From: an uncultured Spongiibacteraceae bacterium
GTDB taxonomy: Bacteria > Pseudomonadota > Gammaproteobacteria > Pseudomonadales > CAMLJR01
Reading direction: 5' to 3'
Length of the DNA: 19,844 bases
Assembly (NCBI GenBank): GCA_946480345.1
Contig: CAMLJR010000042.1
Span: 1 to 19,844 of the forward strand
The notes beneath the pieces are model-generated. The model saw nothing but the letters and a program-made list of their open reading frames with translations, had not been told where the DNA came from and did no database searches. Of this stretch, positions 1-9,539 are shown piece after piece. Each line of letters opens with the position of its first letter. Within the stretch, counting starts at the first letter, position 1. The position numbers and the translations under genes are program-made.

Positions 1-644
1 TCTTTCCAGCCGATCAGCGATTCGTCGATCAGCAGTTCCTTGGTCGGCGACAGATCGAGACCGCGGTCGCAGATTTCCATGAACTCTTCGCGGTTGTAAG
101 CGATGCCACCGCCCGAGCCACCCATCGTGAACGACGGACGGATGATGCAAGGAAAACCGATCTGATCGAGCACCTGCAGCGCTTCTTCCATGCTATGCGC
201 AATCGCGGCACGCGGCGATTCGAGGCCGATGCGCTGCATCGCCTGACGGAACAACTGACGATCTTCGGCTTTATCGATCGCTTCTTTTTTCGCGCCGATC
301 ATTTCGACGCCGAATTTATCGAGTACGCCATGCTTCGCCAGATCGAGCGCGCAGTTCAGCGCGGTCTGGCCGCCCATGGTCGGCAACAGTGCATCGGGGC
401 GCTCTTTCTCGATGATTTTTGCAACGGTCTGCCAGTTCACTGGCTCGATATAGGTTGCGTCGGCCATGACAGGATCGGTCATGATCGTGGCCGGATTCGA
501 GTTGACCAGAATGACGCGATAGCCTTCCTCTTTCAGCGCCTTGCACGCTTGCGCGCCGGAATAATCGAATTCGCAGGCCTGGCCGATCACAATGGGACCG
601 GCGCCGATGATCAGGATGCTGTTGATGTCGGTACGTTTCGGCAT
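1..644 (-). CDS. carB: Carbamoyl-phosphate synthase large subunit, N-terminal part (cut by window edge)
   Basis: CarB makes carbamoyl phosphate from bicarbonate, ATP and ammonia delivered by CarA, feeding pyrimidine and arginine synthesis in the cytoplasm. About 214 N-terminal residues are visible; the frame stays open to the left edge, so the gene is partial because of the window and not broken. The start [20 protein letters not shown] and the following [20 protein letters not shown] and [10 protein letters not shown] stretches are hallmark CarB sequence, and the [10 protein letters not shown] loop of the first ATP-grasp domain lies near the cut end. Start ATG at 644, preceded by a purine-rich AGAGAG. 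It lies 89 nt downstream of carA and is presumably co-transcribed with it. Identification is firm. Confidence 0.97.
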   Translation of the reverse strand, partial: MPKRTDINSILIIGAGPIVIGQACEFDYSGAQACKALKEEGYRVILVNSNPATIMTDPVMADATYIEPVNWQTVAKIIEKERPDALLPTMGGQTALNCALDLAKHGVLDKFGVEMIGAKKEAIDKAEDRQLFRQAMQRIGLESPRAAIAHSMEEALQVLDQIGFPCIIRPSFTMGGSGGGIAYNREEFMEICDRGLDLSPTKELLIDESLIGWK

Positions 645-690
645 GCGTCTCTCTTTTTGCTGGCTTCTTGCTGACTTCGTGCTGGGTTTG

Positions 691-715
691 ACCCCCTCTC
701 CGCGTGGGAGAGGGA
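691..715. repeat. Intergenic hairpin CCCTCTCC/GGAGAGGG between carA and carB
   Basis: Perfect 8-bp inverted arms at 694-701 and 707-714 with a 5-nt loop, inside the 89-nt carA-carB gap. No T-run follows on the minus strand, so it is not a typical terminator. It resembles elements at 9566-9587 and 18452-18468 and may be a dispersed palindromic repeat; in the transcript it could modulate the carA to carB ratio. Confidence 0.6.
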
Positions 716-733
716 ACTAGACAGCGCTGCGGC

Positions 734-1864
734 TTAGCGCTGCGCCTGCATTAACTCAATAAAGTGATCGAACAATGGCGCGGCATCGTGCGGACCGGGA
801 CTCGCTTCCGGATGGCCCTGAAAACTGAACGCTGGATAGTCGGTGCGATGAATTCCCTGCAGCGATTTATCGAACAGCGACGTGTGCGTCACGCGCAATG
901 TCGATGGCAGCGTCGCTTCGTCGACGGCAAAACCATGGTTCTGACTGGTAATCATCACAACACCACGATCGATGTCGAGCACCGGATGGTTCGCGCCGTG
1001 ATGGCCAAACTTCATCTTCAGCGTTTTCGCGCCGCTGGCGAGGCCGAGCAGCTGATGACCGAGACAGATGCCGAATAGAGGCATGCCGGTTTTCATGATT
1101 TCCTGCGTCGCGCGGATCGCGTAATCGCACGGCTCGGGATCGCCCGGGCCATTCGACAAAAACACGCCGTCCGGTTTCATTGCGAGTACGTCTGCCGCAG
1201 GCGTTTGCGCCGGCACGACCGTCACCTTGCAGCCGCGGTCGACCAGCATGCGCAGGATGTTGATCTTGATACCGTAGTCATACGCGACAACGTGGTATTT
1301 CAATTCGCCGTCTTCGTAAGTCTTAAAACCTTTGCCGAGCTGCCAGCTGCCTTCGCGGCAGACGTAGGTTTTTTGCGTCGATACGACCTTGGCGAGGTCC
1401 ATACCCTTCAGGCCCGGAAAGGCGCGCGCTGCGGCGAGTGCGCTGGCGTCGTCGATTTCACCGGCCATGATGCAACCGTTCTGTGCGCCTTTATCGCGCA
1501 ATAAACGTGTCAGGCGGCGCGTATCGATATCGGCGATGCCGACGATATTGCGTTCGCGCAAATAGTCGGAAAGATTCTGCGTATTGCGGAAATTGCTCGC
1601 CAACAGTGGCAGATCGCGAATGATCAGACCGGTGGCCCAGATCTTCTTCGCTTCCTCGTCTTCGCTGTTGGTGCCGGTATTGCCGATATGCGGATAGGTC
1701 AACGTGACCATTTGCTGGGCGTAGGAGGGATCGGTCAGGATTTCCTGATACCCCGTCATCGCGGTATTGAACACCACTTCGCCGGTGGCCTGACCTGCGG
1801 CGCCGATGGCGACTCCGCGAAACAGGCTACCGTCTTCTAGGGCGAGCAGGGCTGGGACGATCAA
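734..1864 (-). CDS. carA: Carbamoyl-phosphate synthase small (glutaminase) subunit
   Basis: CarA hydrolyses glutamine and channels ammonia to CarB. The 376 residues match the usual length. The N-terminal CarA domain is followed by a class I glutamine amidotransferase domain. The nucleophile is C267 in FGICLGHQ; the triad is completed by H351 and E353 in [18 protein letters not shown] lies at 237-243. The start codon is TTG at 1864, supported by a strong AGGAGG (1870-1875) five bases upstream and by homology starting at this residue; enteric carA is also known to start at a UUG. The gene is first in carAB. A promoter and a terminator-like leader hairpin lie upstream (separate entries). Confidence 0.97.
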   Translation of the reverse strand: MIVPALLALEDGSLFRGVAIGAAGQATGEVVFNTAMTGYQEILTDPSYAQQMVTLTYPHIGNTGTNSEDEEAKKIWATGLIIRDLPLLASNFRNTQNLSDYLRERNIVGIADIDTRRLTRLLRDKGAQNGCIMAGEIDDASALAAARAFPGLKGMDLAKVVSTQKTYVCREGSWQLGKGFKTYEDGELKYHVVAYDYGIKINILRMLVDRGCKVTVVPAQTPAADVLAMKPDGVFLSNGPGDPEPCDYAIRATQEIMKTGMPLFGICLGHQLLGLASGAKTLKMKFGHHGANHPVLDIDRGVVMITSQNHGFAVDEATLPSTLRVTHTSLFDKSLQGIHRTDYPAFSFQGHPEASPGPHDAAPLFDHFIELMQAQR

Positions 1865-1948
1865 ACGAACCTCCTGGACGGACTGACTAGGCTATGAATG
1901 GTGCGGCGAGAACGCTGCGCCGTATGCCGAACGTGGGCGGCGCGCTTG

Positions 1949-1987
1949 AAAAAAAGCGAGATGAAGTGGTTGCCCCATCTCGCTTTT
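1949..1987 (-). terminator. Intrinsic-terminator-like hairpin in the carA leader (possible attenuator)
   Basis: On the minus strand a perfect 12-bp stem AAAAGCGAGATG / CATCTCGCTTTT (plus-strand arms 1952-1963 and 1976-1987, 12-nt loop) runs directly into seven T. It sits downstream of the predicted carAB promoter and about 85 nt upstream of the carA start, so transcription must pass it to reach carA. Geometry is that of an intrinsic terminator; the attenuator role is inferred. Confidence 0.75.
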
Positions 1988-2021
1988 CGACTATCTGTTC
2001 CGCCGTGTATCGCGGACGCGC

Positions 2022-2051
2022 ATTCTACGCGAGCGCCCCGCGCGGTGTCCA
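2022..2051 (-). promoter_or_regulatory. Predicted sigma70 promoter of carAB
   Basis: Minus strand: TGGACA (2051-2046) and TAGAAT (2027-2022), each 5/6 to consensus, 18 bp apart. Transcription would begin near 2015, giving a leader of about 150 nt that contains the hairpin at 1949-1987. Confidence 0.6.
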
Positions 2052-2078
2052 CCCGAACACAGCCTGGCGGCGCTCGTC

Positions 2079-2146
2079 ATATTCCCGACCTGTTACTGAT
2101 ATTCCTGACCTACTATTACGTAGGCGAACAGCTATTACGTAGGCGA
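2079..2146. repeat. Two short direct-repeat pairs between the carA and corA promoters
   Basis: ATATTCCCGACCT at 2079-2091 recurs as ATATTCCTGACCT at 2099-2111 (20-bp step). CTATTACGTAGGCGA at 2113-2127 recurs exactly at 2132-2146 (19-bp step), each copy carrying the palindrome TACGTA. Steps near two helical turns suit tandem operator sites on one DNA face. The rest of the 1865-2253 gap holds the carA leader and promoter; I see no gene in it. Confidence 0.6.
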
Positions 2147-2253
2147 CCGGCGGTTGCGACGAGCCCTAAGTGTCTTTACCATCCGCGCCGGTTGCACGTC
2201 ACCCAACCAACCCGCCGATCAACTCGCCCGAATATAACAAGCAGGACATCCGC

Positions 2254-3207
2254 ATGCTGCATGTATTCACGATCACCGAAAACACGCTGAAAGAACTCCG
2301 GCAGGCACCCGGCAGCGACGTCATGCCGATTGCGGATGCGAAGTGGGTCGACGTGACCGATCCCACCGACGCCGAGCGCGAGCTGATCGAGACGGTGCAT
2401 CGGGCGCCATTGCCCGACCCCGATGAAATGGAAGAGATCGAAGCGTCGGCACGCTATTTCATCGACAGCGAAGGCATTCACGTGCATTCGCTGTTTCTTT
2501 ACCAGAGCGAAGGCCGCCACAAAACCGAATCGGTCGCGTTCATTTTGAACGAACGGCAACTGCTGACGTTTCGCGATACCGAATTGCCGGATTTTCGTCT
2601 GCTGCGGATGCGCACGCATCGCGGCTGGGTGGAAGCAAAAAACTCGCTCGACATCATGCTCGCGCTGCTCGAACAGAAAGTTGAAAACCTCGCCGACTCG
2701 CTCGAAAACATTCACCAGCGCTTGGAGGATGTCAGCCACCTTGTCCTCGAAGACGAAGAAGGCGAACTTGAGGATGCGATCGATCGATTGGCAAAACTCG
2801 AAGACAGCAACGGAAAAATTCGTCTGTGCCTGATGGATACGCAGCGCTCGATTTCATTTTTGCAGCGTCATATCCGCAGCTATCCGGAGCAACAGGAAAC
2901 CTGCCGCGAAATTTTTCGCGACATTGAAACGCTGATGTCGCACACCGCGTTCCTGTTCGAAAAAATCAACTTCTTGATGGATGCCGCGCAGGGTTTCATC
3001 AACATTGAACAGAATCAGATTATTAAAATATTCTCGATCGCTGCCGTGGTATTTCTGCCACCGACGCTCGTTGCCAGCATGTATGGAATGAATTTCGAAA
3101 TCATGCCCGAACTCAGCTGGGAATTCGGTTATCCGTGGGCAATCGTGCTGATGATTTTGTCCGGGATTGCGCCTTATGTGTATTTCAAACGCAAAGGCTG
3201 GCTTTAA
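2254..3207 (+). CDS. corA: CorA-type magnesium/cobalt transport protein
   Basis: Homopentameric inner-membrane channel for Mg2+ (and Co2+, Ni2+). The 317 residues are close to the 316 of E. coli CorA. A large acidic cytoplasmic domain with long helices (about residues 1-255) precedes two C-terminal membrane helices. The signature YGMN lies at 277-280 at the end of TM1, followed by the periplasmic loop FEIMPELSW and TM2, ending in a basic KRKGWL tail. ATG at 2254 is preferred over the in-frame GTG at 2170, because AGGA sits seven bases before it and homology begins there. It is divergent from carAB and convergent with the HD-GYP gene. A weak promoter (TTGCGA, 17 bp, TACCAT at 2154-2182) is possible. 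Confidence 0.93.
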   Translation: MLHVFTITENTLKELRQAPGSDVMPIADAKWVDVTDPTDAERELIETVHRAPLPDPDEMEEIEASARYFIDSEGIHVHSLFLYQSEGRHKTESVAFILNERQLLTFRDTELPDFRLLRMRTHRGWVEAKNSLDIMLALLEQKVENLADSLENIHQRLEDVSHLVLEDEEGELEDAIDRLAKLEDSNGKIRLCLMDTQRSISFLQRHIRSYPEQQETCREIFRDIETLMSHTAFLFEKINFLMDAAQGFINIEQNQIIKIFSIAAVVFLPPTLVASMYGMNFEIMPELSWEFGYPWAIVLMILSGIAPYVYFKRKGWL

Positions 3208-3391
3208 GCTACTCGGCTTCGGCATCCTGCGTCGCTCTATCCACTGCATCGTGCAGTCGTGCGCTCGACATCTTGCACGCGGGCGGTGCTCCCTCTCTCG
3301 AATATTCGGCCTCACATACTGGTCGCGTATGCTCCGGTTCCTGTGCTCCGGCCGCGTGCAACCTGTCTTCGCTCGCGACGCTTAAAGAATC
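3208..3391. other. Spacer between convergent corA and HD-GYP genes
   Basis: 184 bp with no convincing gene and no T-tailed terminator. It carries a small palindrome ACTGCA-TCG-TGCAGT (3243-3257) and an internal loose repeat (TACTCGGCTTCGGCATCC near 3211, TATTCGGCCTCACATACT near 3303). Two plus-strand frames stay open through it, but neither has a ribosome site or recognisable protein. It could be a copy of a dispersed intergenic element; this cannot be tested within one window. Confidence 0.3.
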
Positions 3392-4675
3392 TTATTGATC
3401 ATGATCGGACGGTGTAAGCGCGAAGAAATAACTAATACGCTCGCGCGGATTCAAATATTCGAACATTTCTTTCGACAGCTGGGCTGGCCGCAAACTCTTG
3501 CGAATCGTCAATTCGTTTTGTTCGGTTAAATCGACAATCACTGCCTCGGCTTTTGGAATCTCAGTCGAATACAGCAACACACCGGGCTTCAGCAATTCCT
3601 TGCGGTTCAGATAAATCACGATACCGATCGAGTCATCCGATAATTGCACAACAGTGCCGGGCGGATAAATGCCGAGCATTTTCACCAACGCCTGCAATAT
3701 AGGCTTATCGAACTTCGCCGATTGCTTCGAAAACATCAGACTCAATGCTTCGTGCGGCGTTAAACTTTGGCGCGGATCGTTGTGGTTGCACAACTCGTCG
3801 TAATAATTAATCGTCGCGAGAATCTTGCTGAGCGGATGCATTTTCGCTGGATCTATATCCGCCGGATAACCGCTGCCGTCGAGAAAGACATGATGCTGAT
3901 CGATCAGCGTCAATAGCGTTGGCTTTACCGTCAATTTCAATTTCGCGTGCTGCGTAATCATGTCGATTGCGAAGCGCACGTGCCTCGCATACAGCTCCTG
4001 CTCCGGCTTGGTCAGCGCGGAATTTTTGCGCACGATCTGCGGCGGTATTTTCGCGTGGCCGATGTCGTGCAGCAGCGCCGCGAGACCGAGAATCATCAAC
4101 TGCTCTTTATCGTCGATACCGAGTTCGCGCGCAATTAACAGCGATAACACCGAAACGTTCAGGACATGAAAATACAACGTGTCATCGAGATTATTCGCAT
4201 TCATCAGATGCACGAGAATTTCTTTATCCGCTGACAATGTGCCGACAATACTGGCGACCACCTTCGTCGCTTCGCTCATCGCCTGCACGGGCAGACTATT
4301 CATCTTGCCCATCAGGTCTTTCACTTCACCGACAACGTTGTTGTATTGCTTTTCCACGCGCTGAATTTCCAGGCGCTTGCGGCGCAATCGGTCGCCTTGT
4401 TCCTCTTTTTTCTCCCATTGCTCCTGCATTGCCTGCTGGGTGCTCGCCTCATCGGCTTCGGGAACGCCGACGGCTTCCACCTCAAGCGGATCGACCAGCG
4501 ACTTCTGCGGGAAATACCAAACTTCGCGCACGCCCAATTTGCGAATCAGCTGAATTTGCTGAGCGTCCTTCAACCGGAACCGGCTCATCAGAAACGGATG
4601 TTCGTTCCACTTGAGCGGCAGCTCGATATACAGTCCCGGCTGCAAGCGATCGATGTTTATGGTTTCTTTAGTCAT
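3392..4675 (-). CDS. HD-GYP domain cyclic-di-GMP phosphodiesterase with DUF3391-type N-terminus
   Basis: Predicted cytoplasmic enzyme degrading the second messenger c-di-GMP, 427 aa. The N-terminal part (about 1-130) resembles the DUF3391 region found in front of many HD-GYP domains and includes a charged, probably coiled stretch at 77-120. The HD-GYP domain (about 155-340) shows H170, HD at 203-204 in LLHDIGH, H232, HH at 261-262, DGSGYP at 266-271 and D293, so the metal ligands look intact. The residue usually written as E after HH is V263. There is no membrane segment and no receiver domain. ATG 4675 is chosen over GTG 4702 because the family homology begins there; neither has a good ribosome site. 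Divergent from the PPOX gene. Confidence 0.85.
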   Translation of the reverse strand: MTKETINIDRLQPGLYIELPLKWNEHPFLMSRFRLKDAQQIQLIRKLGVREVWYFPQKSLVDPLEVEAVGVPEADEASTQQAMQEQWEKKEEQGDRLRRKRLEIQRVEKQYNNVVGEVKDLMGKMNSLPVQAMSEATKVVASIVGTLSADKEILVHLMNANNLDDTLYFHVLNVSVLSLLIARELGIDDKEQLMILGLAALLHDIGHAKIPPQIVRKNSALTKPEQELYARHVRFAIDMITQHAKLKLTVKPTLLTLIDQHHVFLDGSGYPADIDPAKMHPLSKILATINYYDELCNHNDPRQSLTPHEALSLMFSKQSAKFDKPILQALVKMLGIYPPGTVVQLSDDSIGIVIYLNRKELLKPGVLLYSTEIPKAEAVIVDLTEQNELTIRKSLRPAQLSKEMFEYLNPRERISYFFALTPSDHDQ

Positions 4676-4809
4676 GATGGATAAGCGTTTTTTAGGGCTC
4701 ACGAAGTGTGGCCGCGAATTCCCGATTTGTCAGCGGTGGCCAGCTAAAAATACCATCTAGATCAAATAGCATGGCTCGTGCGACCTACACTGGCATTGCG
4801 CCCTAGCGG

Positions 4810-5220
4810 ATGATCACGATGAATACGAATCAGAGCAACCTTCACGCATTCGACGCATTCAATTATCTGAATCTCGCCACTTTTCGTAAATCCGGCCTCG
4901 AAGTGCACACCCCCGTATGGTTCGCTCGGACAGATGAGCGCGTTTACATTTTTTCCAGTGGCGATGCCGGCAAAGTCAAACGGCTGCGAAATTCATCGCG
5001 GGCACGCATTGCACCTTGCGATCTGCGCGGCAAGCTGCTGGGCGATTGGATCGATGTCGAGGCACATCTTGTCGATAGCGAAAGCGAAATCGCCCGCGCT
5101 GATGCGGCGCTTCGAAAAAAATACGGATGGATTTCAGTATTAATGGATTTCTTTGCGACGCTATTGGGCCGCAAGAAGCGGCGCGCCTACATTGTCGTGT
5201 TAGAAAAAAGTGTCGTGTAG
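4810..5220 (+). CDS. PPOX-class (pyridoxamine 5'-phosphate oxidase-like) flavin/F420-binding protein
   Basis: 136-residue split beta-barrel protein of the pyridoxamine-phosphate-oxidase-like superfamily. The pattern NYLNLATFRKSG..VHTPVWFA (about 18-40) with YIFSSGDAGKVKRLRNS (about 46-62) is typical of the small single-domain subgroup often labelled PPOX class F420-dependent. Cofactor (FMN, F420 or heme) and substrate cannot be told from sequence. A second in-frame ATG at 4819 could be the start; neither has a strong ribosome site. TTGTCA-18-TACCAT (4727-4756) may be its promoter. A plus-strand terminator follows, so it is probably monocistronic. Confidence 0.75.
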   Translation: MITMNTNQSNLHAFDAFNYLNLATFRKSGLEVHTPVWFARTDERVYIFSSGDAGKVKRLRNSSRARIAPCDLRGKLLGDWIDVEAHLVDSESEIARADAALRKKYGWISVLMDFFATLLGRKKRRAYIVVLEKSVV

Positions 5221-5257
5221 AAAAAAGACGCCGTGGTAAAGAGAAATGCTCTGCGTT

Positions 5258-5300
5258 AAAACCGCGGTGCGGTGCCTGAAAATTCAGGCGCGATTTTTTT
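5258..5300 (+). terminator. Rho-independent terminator after the PPOX gene
   Basis: Stem GCCTGA (5274-5279) / TCAGGC (5284-5289) with loop AAAT, then GCGA and seven T (5294-5300). Just before it, ACCGC-GGT-GCGGT (5261-5273) read on the minus strand is followed by TTT and could weakly terminate the dapB transcript from the other side. Confidence 0.7.
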
Positions 5301-5309
5301 AGACCGAGC

Positions 5310-6131
<822 letters not shown>

Positions 6132-7265
6132 TTAGTTCGAGTCGCCGAAAAAGTTCTTCATGCCTTCAAACCACGAACCTTTGCGCGGTGAATGCTGGCC
6201 ATCGCCTTCCATCGATTGCTGCAATTCGCGCAGCAATTCTTTTTGGCGCTTGTTCAGATTCACCGGCGTTTCGACGACGACGCGACACAGTAGATCGCCG
6301 GGGCCGCCACCACGTACCGGCGTAACGCCTTTACCGCGCAAGCGGAACAATTTGCCGGTTTGCGTTTCCTGCGGAATTTTCAGCTTCACGCGGCCTTCAA
6401 GCGTCGGCACTTCGAGTTCACCGCCGAGTGCTGCATCGGCGAAGCTGATCGGCACTTCGCAGAACAGATGTTTACCGTCGCGCTCGAAAATCGGGTGTTC
6501 GCGTACCGAAATCTGCACGTACAAATCGCCGACGGGACCGCCATCCGCACCGGCTTCGCCTTCACCCGCGAGGCGAATACGATCGCCGGTATCGACACCC
6601 GCCGGCACTTTGACCGACAGCGTTTTGGTTTCTTCGTTGACACCGCGGCCATAACACTTCGGACACGGGTCGGCGATCATCTTGCCTTTGCCGCGGCAGT
6701 TCGGGCAGGTCTGCTGCACCGAGAAAAAGCCCTGTTGCATACGAATTTGGCCGGCACCGGCGCAAGTCGTACAGGTCACCGGCGAGCTGCCCTTCTTCGC
6801 GCCGGAACCGTTGCACTCTTCGCAGTGCACCAGCGTCGGCACACGAATTTTTGCCGTGGTGCCCTTAACCGCCTCTTCGAGACTGATATCGAGGGTGTAA
6901 CGCAGATCGGAGCCGCGTTGCGGACCGCCACCACGACCGCCGCGAGCGCCACCAAAAATATCGCCGAATACATCGCCAAAGATGTCGGAAAAGTTTGCCC
7001 CACCGGCACCAAAGCCGCCTTGACCGCCGCCCTGGCTGCCATCGACTGCGGCGTGGCCGAACTGATCGTACGCGGAACGCTTTTGCGGATCGGAAAGAAC
7101 TTCATAAGCCATGTTGGCTTCTTTGAAGCGATCTTCGGATTCTTTGTCACCCGGATTACGGTCAGGGTGAAACTTCATCGCCACGCGGCGATAGGCCTTT
7201 TTGATGTCGGTGTCGGCGGCATCGCGCGCCACACCCAGAATTTCGTAGTAATCGCGTTTCGACAT
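6132..7265 (-). CDS. dnaJ: Chaperone DnaJ (Hsp40)
   Basis: Co-chaperone that delivers unfolded proteins to DnaK and stimulates its ATPase. 377 aa with all four regions: J-domain (1-70) with HPD at 33-35, Gly/Phe-rich linker (about 74-116), the zinc region with four CxxC pairs (C148/C151, C165/C168, C187/C190, C201/C204), and the C-terminal substrate-binding and dimer domain. It is 236 nt downstream of dnaK; the gap holds a strong inverted repeat that may set the DnaK:DnaJ ratio. The ribosome site before ATG 7265 is weak. Confidence 0.98.
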   Translation of the reverse strand: MSKRDYYEILGVARDAADTDIKKAYRRVAMKFHPDRNPGDKESEDRFKEANMAYEVLSDPQKRSAYDQFGHAAVDGSQGGGQGGFGAGGANFSDIFGDVFGDIFGGARGGRGGGPQRGSDLRYTLDISLEEAVKGTTAKIRVPTLVHCEECNGSGAKKGSSPVTCTTCAGAGQIRMQQGFFSVQQTCPNCRGKGKMIADPCPKCYGRGVNEETKTLSVKVPAGVDTGDRIRLAGEGEAGADGGPVGDLYVQISVREHPIFERDGKHLFCEVPISFADAALGGELEVPTLEGRVKLKIPQETQTGKLFRLRGKGVTPVRGGGPGDLLCRVVVETPVNLNKRQKELLRELQQSMEGDGQHSPRKGSWFEGMKNFFGDSN

Positions 7266-7299
7266 TTTTGGCTGCTTCTACACTGCTTTTTGGCTGCTT
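7265..7299. repeat. 13-bp direct repeat at the dnaJ start
   Basis: TTTTTGGCTGCTT at 7265-7277 is repeated exactly at 7287-7299 (22-bp step). The first copy runs into the dnaJ start codon. Probably a small local duplication of the translation-initiation region; no function is evident. Confidence 0.5.
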
Positions 7300-7342
7300 T
7301 ACGCTATGGCCGATGAGATGAAAGGTTACGTCCCGGAAACGA

Positions 7343-7375
7343 CAAGGTCAGTATGGGGGCGCCATACTGACCTTG
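7343..7375. repeat. 14-bp perfect inverted repeat in the dnaK-dnaJ gap
   Basis: CAAGGTCAGTATGG (7343-7356) and CCATACTGACCTTG (7362-7375) form a perfect 14-bp stem with a 5-nt loop. No T-run follows on either strand. In the dnaK-dnaJ mRNA it would be a very stable hairpin that could protect the dnaK 3' end or mark a processing point. A dimeric-regulator operator is also possible. Confidence 0.75.
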
Positions 7376-7464
7376 CGATAACGACTTAGCAAGTTGCGCC
7401 GTTATTGTAGCCACCGCCTTGCGACGCTCGGCCCAACGGACCGCATCGCCTTAAGACGGGTGGT

Positions 7465-7508
7465 CAAGTAACGGTGTAATCACGCCGTCCCTTTTCTTCC
7501 GTTACTTG
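7465..7508. repeat. 10-bp inverted repeat overlapping the dnaK stop codon
   Basis: CAAGTAACGG (7465-7474) and CCGTTACTTG (7499-7508), perfect arms with a 24-nt loop. The inner arm covers the dnaK stop (7502-7504). No T-run follows. A second mRNA hairpin next to the 14-bp one at 7343-7375 is possible. Confidence 0.5.
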
Positions 7509-9424
7509 TCTTCCTTCACTTCCTCAAATTCAGCATCGACGACATCGTCCTTGCCGCCGGCTTGTTGCGCACCGGCACCGCCTTCCTGCTCGGCCTTAGC
7601 TTGCGCTTCGGCGTACATCTTCTGCGCCATGCCGCTTGAGGCCTCGGTCAGTTTTTGCGTTGCGTTGTCGATCGCTTCCTTATCGTCGCCTTTCACCACT
7701 GCTTCAACGTCGGCGATTGCCGCTTCGATTTTCGATTTCTCATCGGCAGTCACTTTGTCGCCCGCTTCCTGCAGCGTTTTGCGGGTAGCGTGGACGAGAC
7801 CTTCGGCGGTGTTGCGCGATTGCGCCAGTTCGCTGAATTTCTTGTCCGCTTCCGCATTCGCTTCGGCATCGGTGACCATTTTCTTGATTTCGTCTTCGCT
7901 CAAACCGCTCGATGCGGTGATACGAATCGATTGCTGCTTGCCGGTCGCCTTGTCCTTCGCCGATACGTTCAGAATGCCGTTCGCATCGATATCGAAGGTC
8001 ACTTCGATTTGCGGCAGGCCGCGCTGGGCCGGCGGAATATCCGCGAGATCGAAACGACCGAGCGATTTGTTTGCCGCCGCCTGTTTACGCTCGCCCTGAA
8101 CGACGTGAATCGTCACGGCCGTCTGGTTGTCTTCGGCGGTCGAGAACACCTGCGATTTCTTGGTCGGAATCGTCGTGTTTTTCTCGATCAGCGGCGTTGC
8201 GACACCACCCATCGTTTCGATACCGAGCGTCAGCGGAGTCACGTCAAGCAACAGCACGTCTTTCACGTCGCCGCTCAATACCGCGCCCTGAATCGCCGCG
8301 CCGATCGCCACCGCTTCGTCCGGGTTCACGTCCTTACGCGGTTCCTGGCCGAAGAAATCCGCGACGCGTTTCTGCACCATCGGCATACGGGTCTGACCAC
8401 CGACCAGAATCACTTCGTCGATTTCTTTCGGCGATTTGCCGGCATCTTTCAATGCCTGCTTGACCGGCTCCATCGAGCGCTCGACCAGCGATTCGACCAG
8501 CGATTCGAGTTTGGCGCGGGTCAGCTTGACGACCATGTGTTTCGGGCCGCTCGCATCGGCGGTGATGTACGGCAGATTCACTTCGGTCTGCTGGCTCGAC
8601 GACAGCTCGATCTTGGCTTTTTCAGCGGCTTCTTTCAGGCGCTGCATCGCCAGCGGATCGCCTTTCAGATCCATGCCGTTGTCTTTCTTGAACTCATCGG
8701 CCAGGTGATTGATCAACACCATGTCGAAGTCTTCACCGCCGAGGAAGGTATCGCCGTTGGTGGACAGCACTTCGAATTGTTTCTCGCCATCGACGTCGGC
8801 GATTTCGATGATCGAAATATCGAAGGTACCGCCGCCGAGGTCGTATACCGCGATGACGCGATCGCCGGCGCCTTCCTTATCGATACCGTACGCAAGCGCG
8901 GCTGCGGTCGGCTCGTTGATGATGCGCTTGACGTCGAGACCGGCGATGCGGCCAGCGTCTTTGGTTGCCTGACGCTGCGAATCGTTGAAGTACGCAGGAA
9001 CGGTGATGACCGCTTCTTTAATTTCTTCGCCGAGATAATCTTCGGCGGTCTTTTTCATTTTCTTCAATACTTCGGCCGAAATCTGCGGCGCGGCCATTTT
9101 CTTGTTGTTCACTTCGACCCACGCATCGCCATTGTCGGCTTTGACGATTTTGTACGGCACCATGTGGATGTCTTTCTGCACGACATCGTCGGTGAAACGG
9201 CGGCCGATCAGACGCTTGACCGCGTACAGCGTGTTTTTCGGATTGGTGACCGCCTGACGTTTCGCCGACTGGCCAACCAGAATTTCGTCGTTGTCGGTGT
9301 AAGCGACGATCGATGGCGTGGTGCGCGCACCTTCTGCGTTTTCGAGCACCTTGACCTTGTCGCCATCCATGATGGCCACGCAGGAGTTCGTGGTGCCGAG
9401 GTCAATACCGATGATCTTTGCCAT
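7502..9424 (-). CDS. dnaK: Chaperone DnaK (Hsp70)
   Basis: ATP-driven chaperone central to protein folding and heat shock. 640 aa, the usual size. The nucleotide-binding domain starts [10 protein letters not shown] (5-14), with the key K70 in YAVKRLIGR and the phosphate loop DLGGGTFD. The interdomain linker [14 protein letters not shown] is intact, then the substrate-binding domain and lid, ending in the typical acidic tail EEVKEDK. The frame extends upstream to 9484, but ATG 9424 is the start: GGAGAA lies eight bases before it and all homologues begin [10 protein letters not shown]. Third gene of hrcA-grpE-dnaK-dnaJ. Confidence 0.99.
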   Translation of the reverse strand: MAKIIGIDLGTTNSCVAIMDGDKVKVLENAEGARTTPSIVAYTDNDEILVGQSAKRQAVTNPKNTLYAVKRLIGRRFTDDVVQKDIHMVPYKIVKADNGDAWVEVNNKKMAAPQISAEVLKKMKKTAEDYLGEEIKEAVITVPAYFNDSQRQATKDAGRIAGLDVKRIINEPTAAALAYGIDKEGAGDRVIAVYDLGGGTFDISIIEIADVDGEKQFEVLSTNGDTFLGGEDFDMVLINHLADEFKKDNGMDLKGDPLAMQRLKEAAEKAKIELSSSQQTEVNLPYITADASGPKHMVVKLTRAKLESLVESLVERSMEPVKQALKDAGKSPKEIDEVILVGGQTRMPMVQKRVADFFGQEPRKDVNPDEAVAIGAAIQGAVLSGDVKDVLLLDVTPLTLGIETMGGVATPLIEKNTTIPTKKSQVFSTAEDNQTAVTIHVVQGERKQAAANKSLGRFDLADIPPAQRGLPQIEVTFDIDANGILNVSAKDKATGKQQSIRITASSGLSEDEIKKMVTDAEANAEADKKFSELAQSRNTAEGLVHATRKTLQEAGDKVTADEKSKIEAAIADVEAVVKGDDKEAIDNATQKLTEASSGMAQKMYAEAQAKAEQEGGAGAQQAGGKDDVVDAEFEEVKEDK

Positions 9425-9539
9425 TGCCTGTTCTCCGGGATATCTGAATTTGGTTGCCGCGCCAACTGCTGCGCAGCGGTTCAATCTTGCCTGTTCGCCT
9501 ATATTGGCCCGCCGCCTGTGAATTCAAGGGGTAATCATT

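Noticed and set aside
1861..2052. 63-codon minus-strand frame ending over the carA start
   Set aside because: GTG start without a ribosome site, begins upstream of the predicted transcript start and reads through the hairpin; not a convincing leader peptide.
6360..7316. 318-codon open frame opposite dnaJ
   Set aside because: Shadow of the dnaJ codon pattern; dnaJ itself has every domain and motif.
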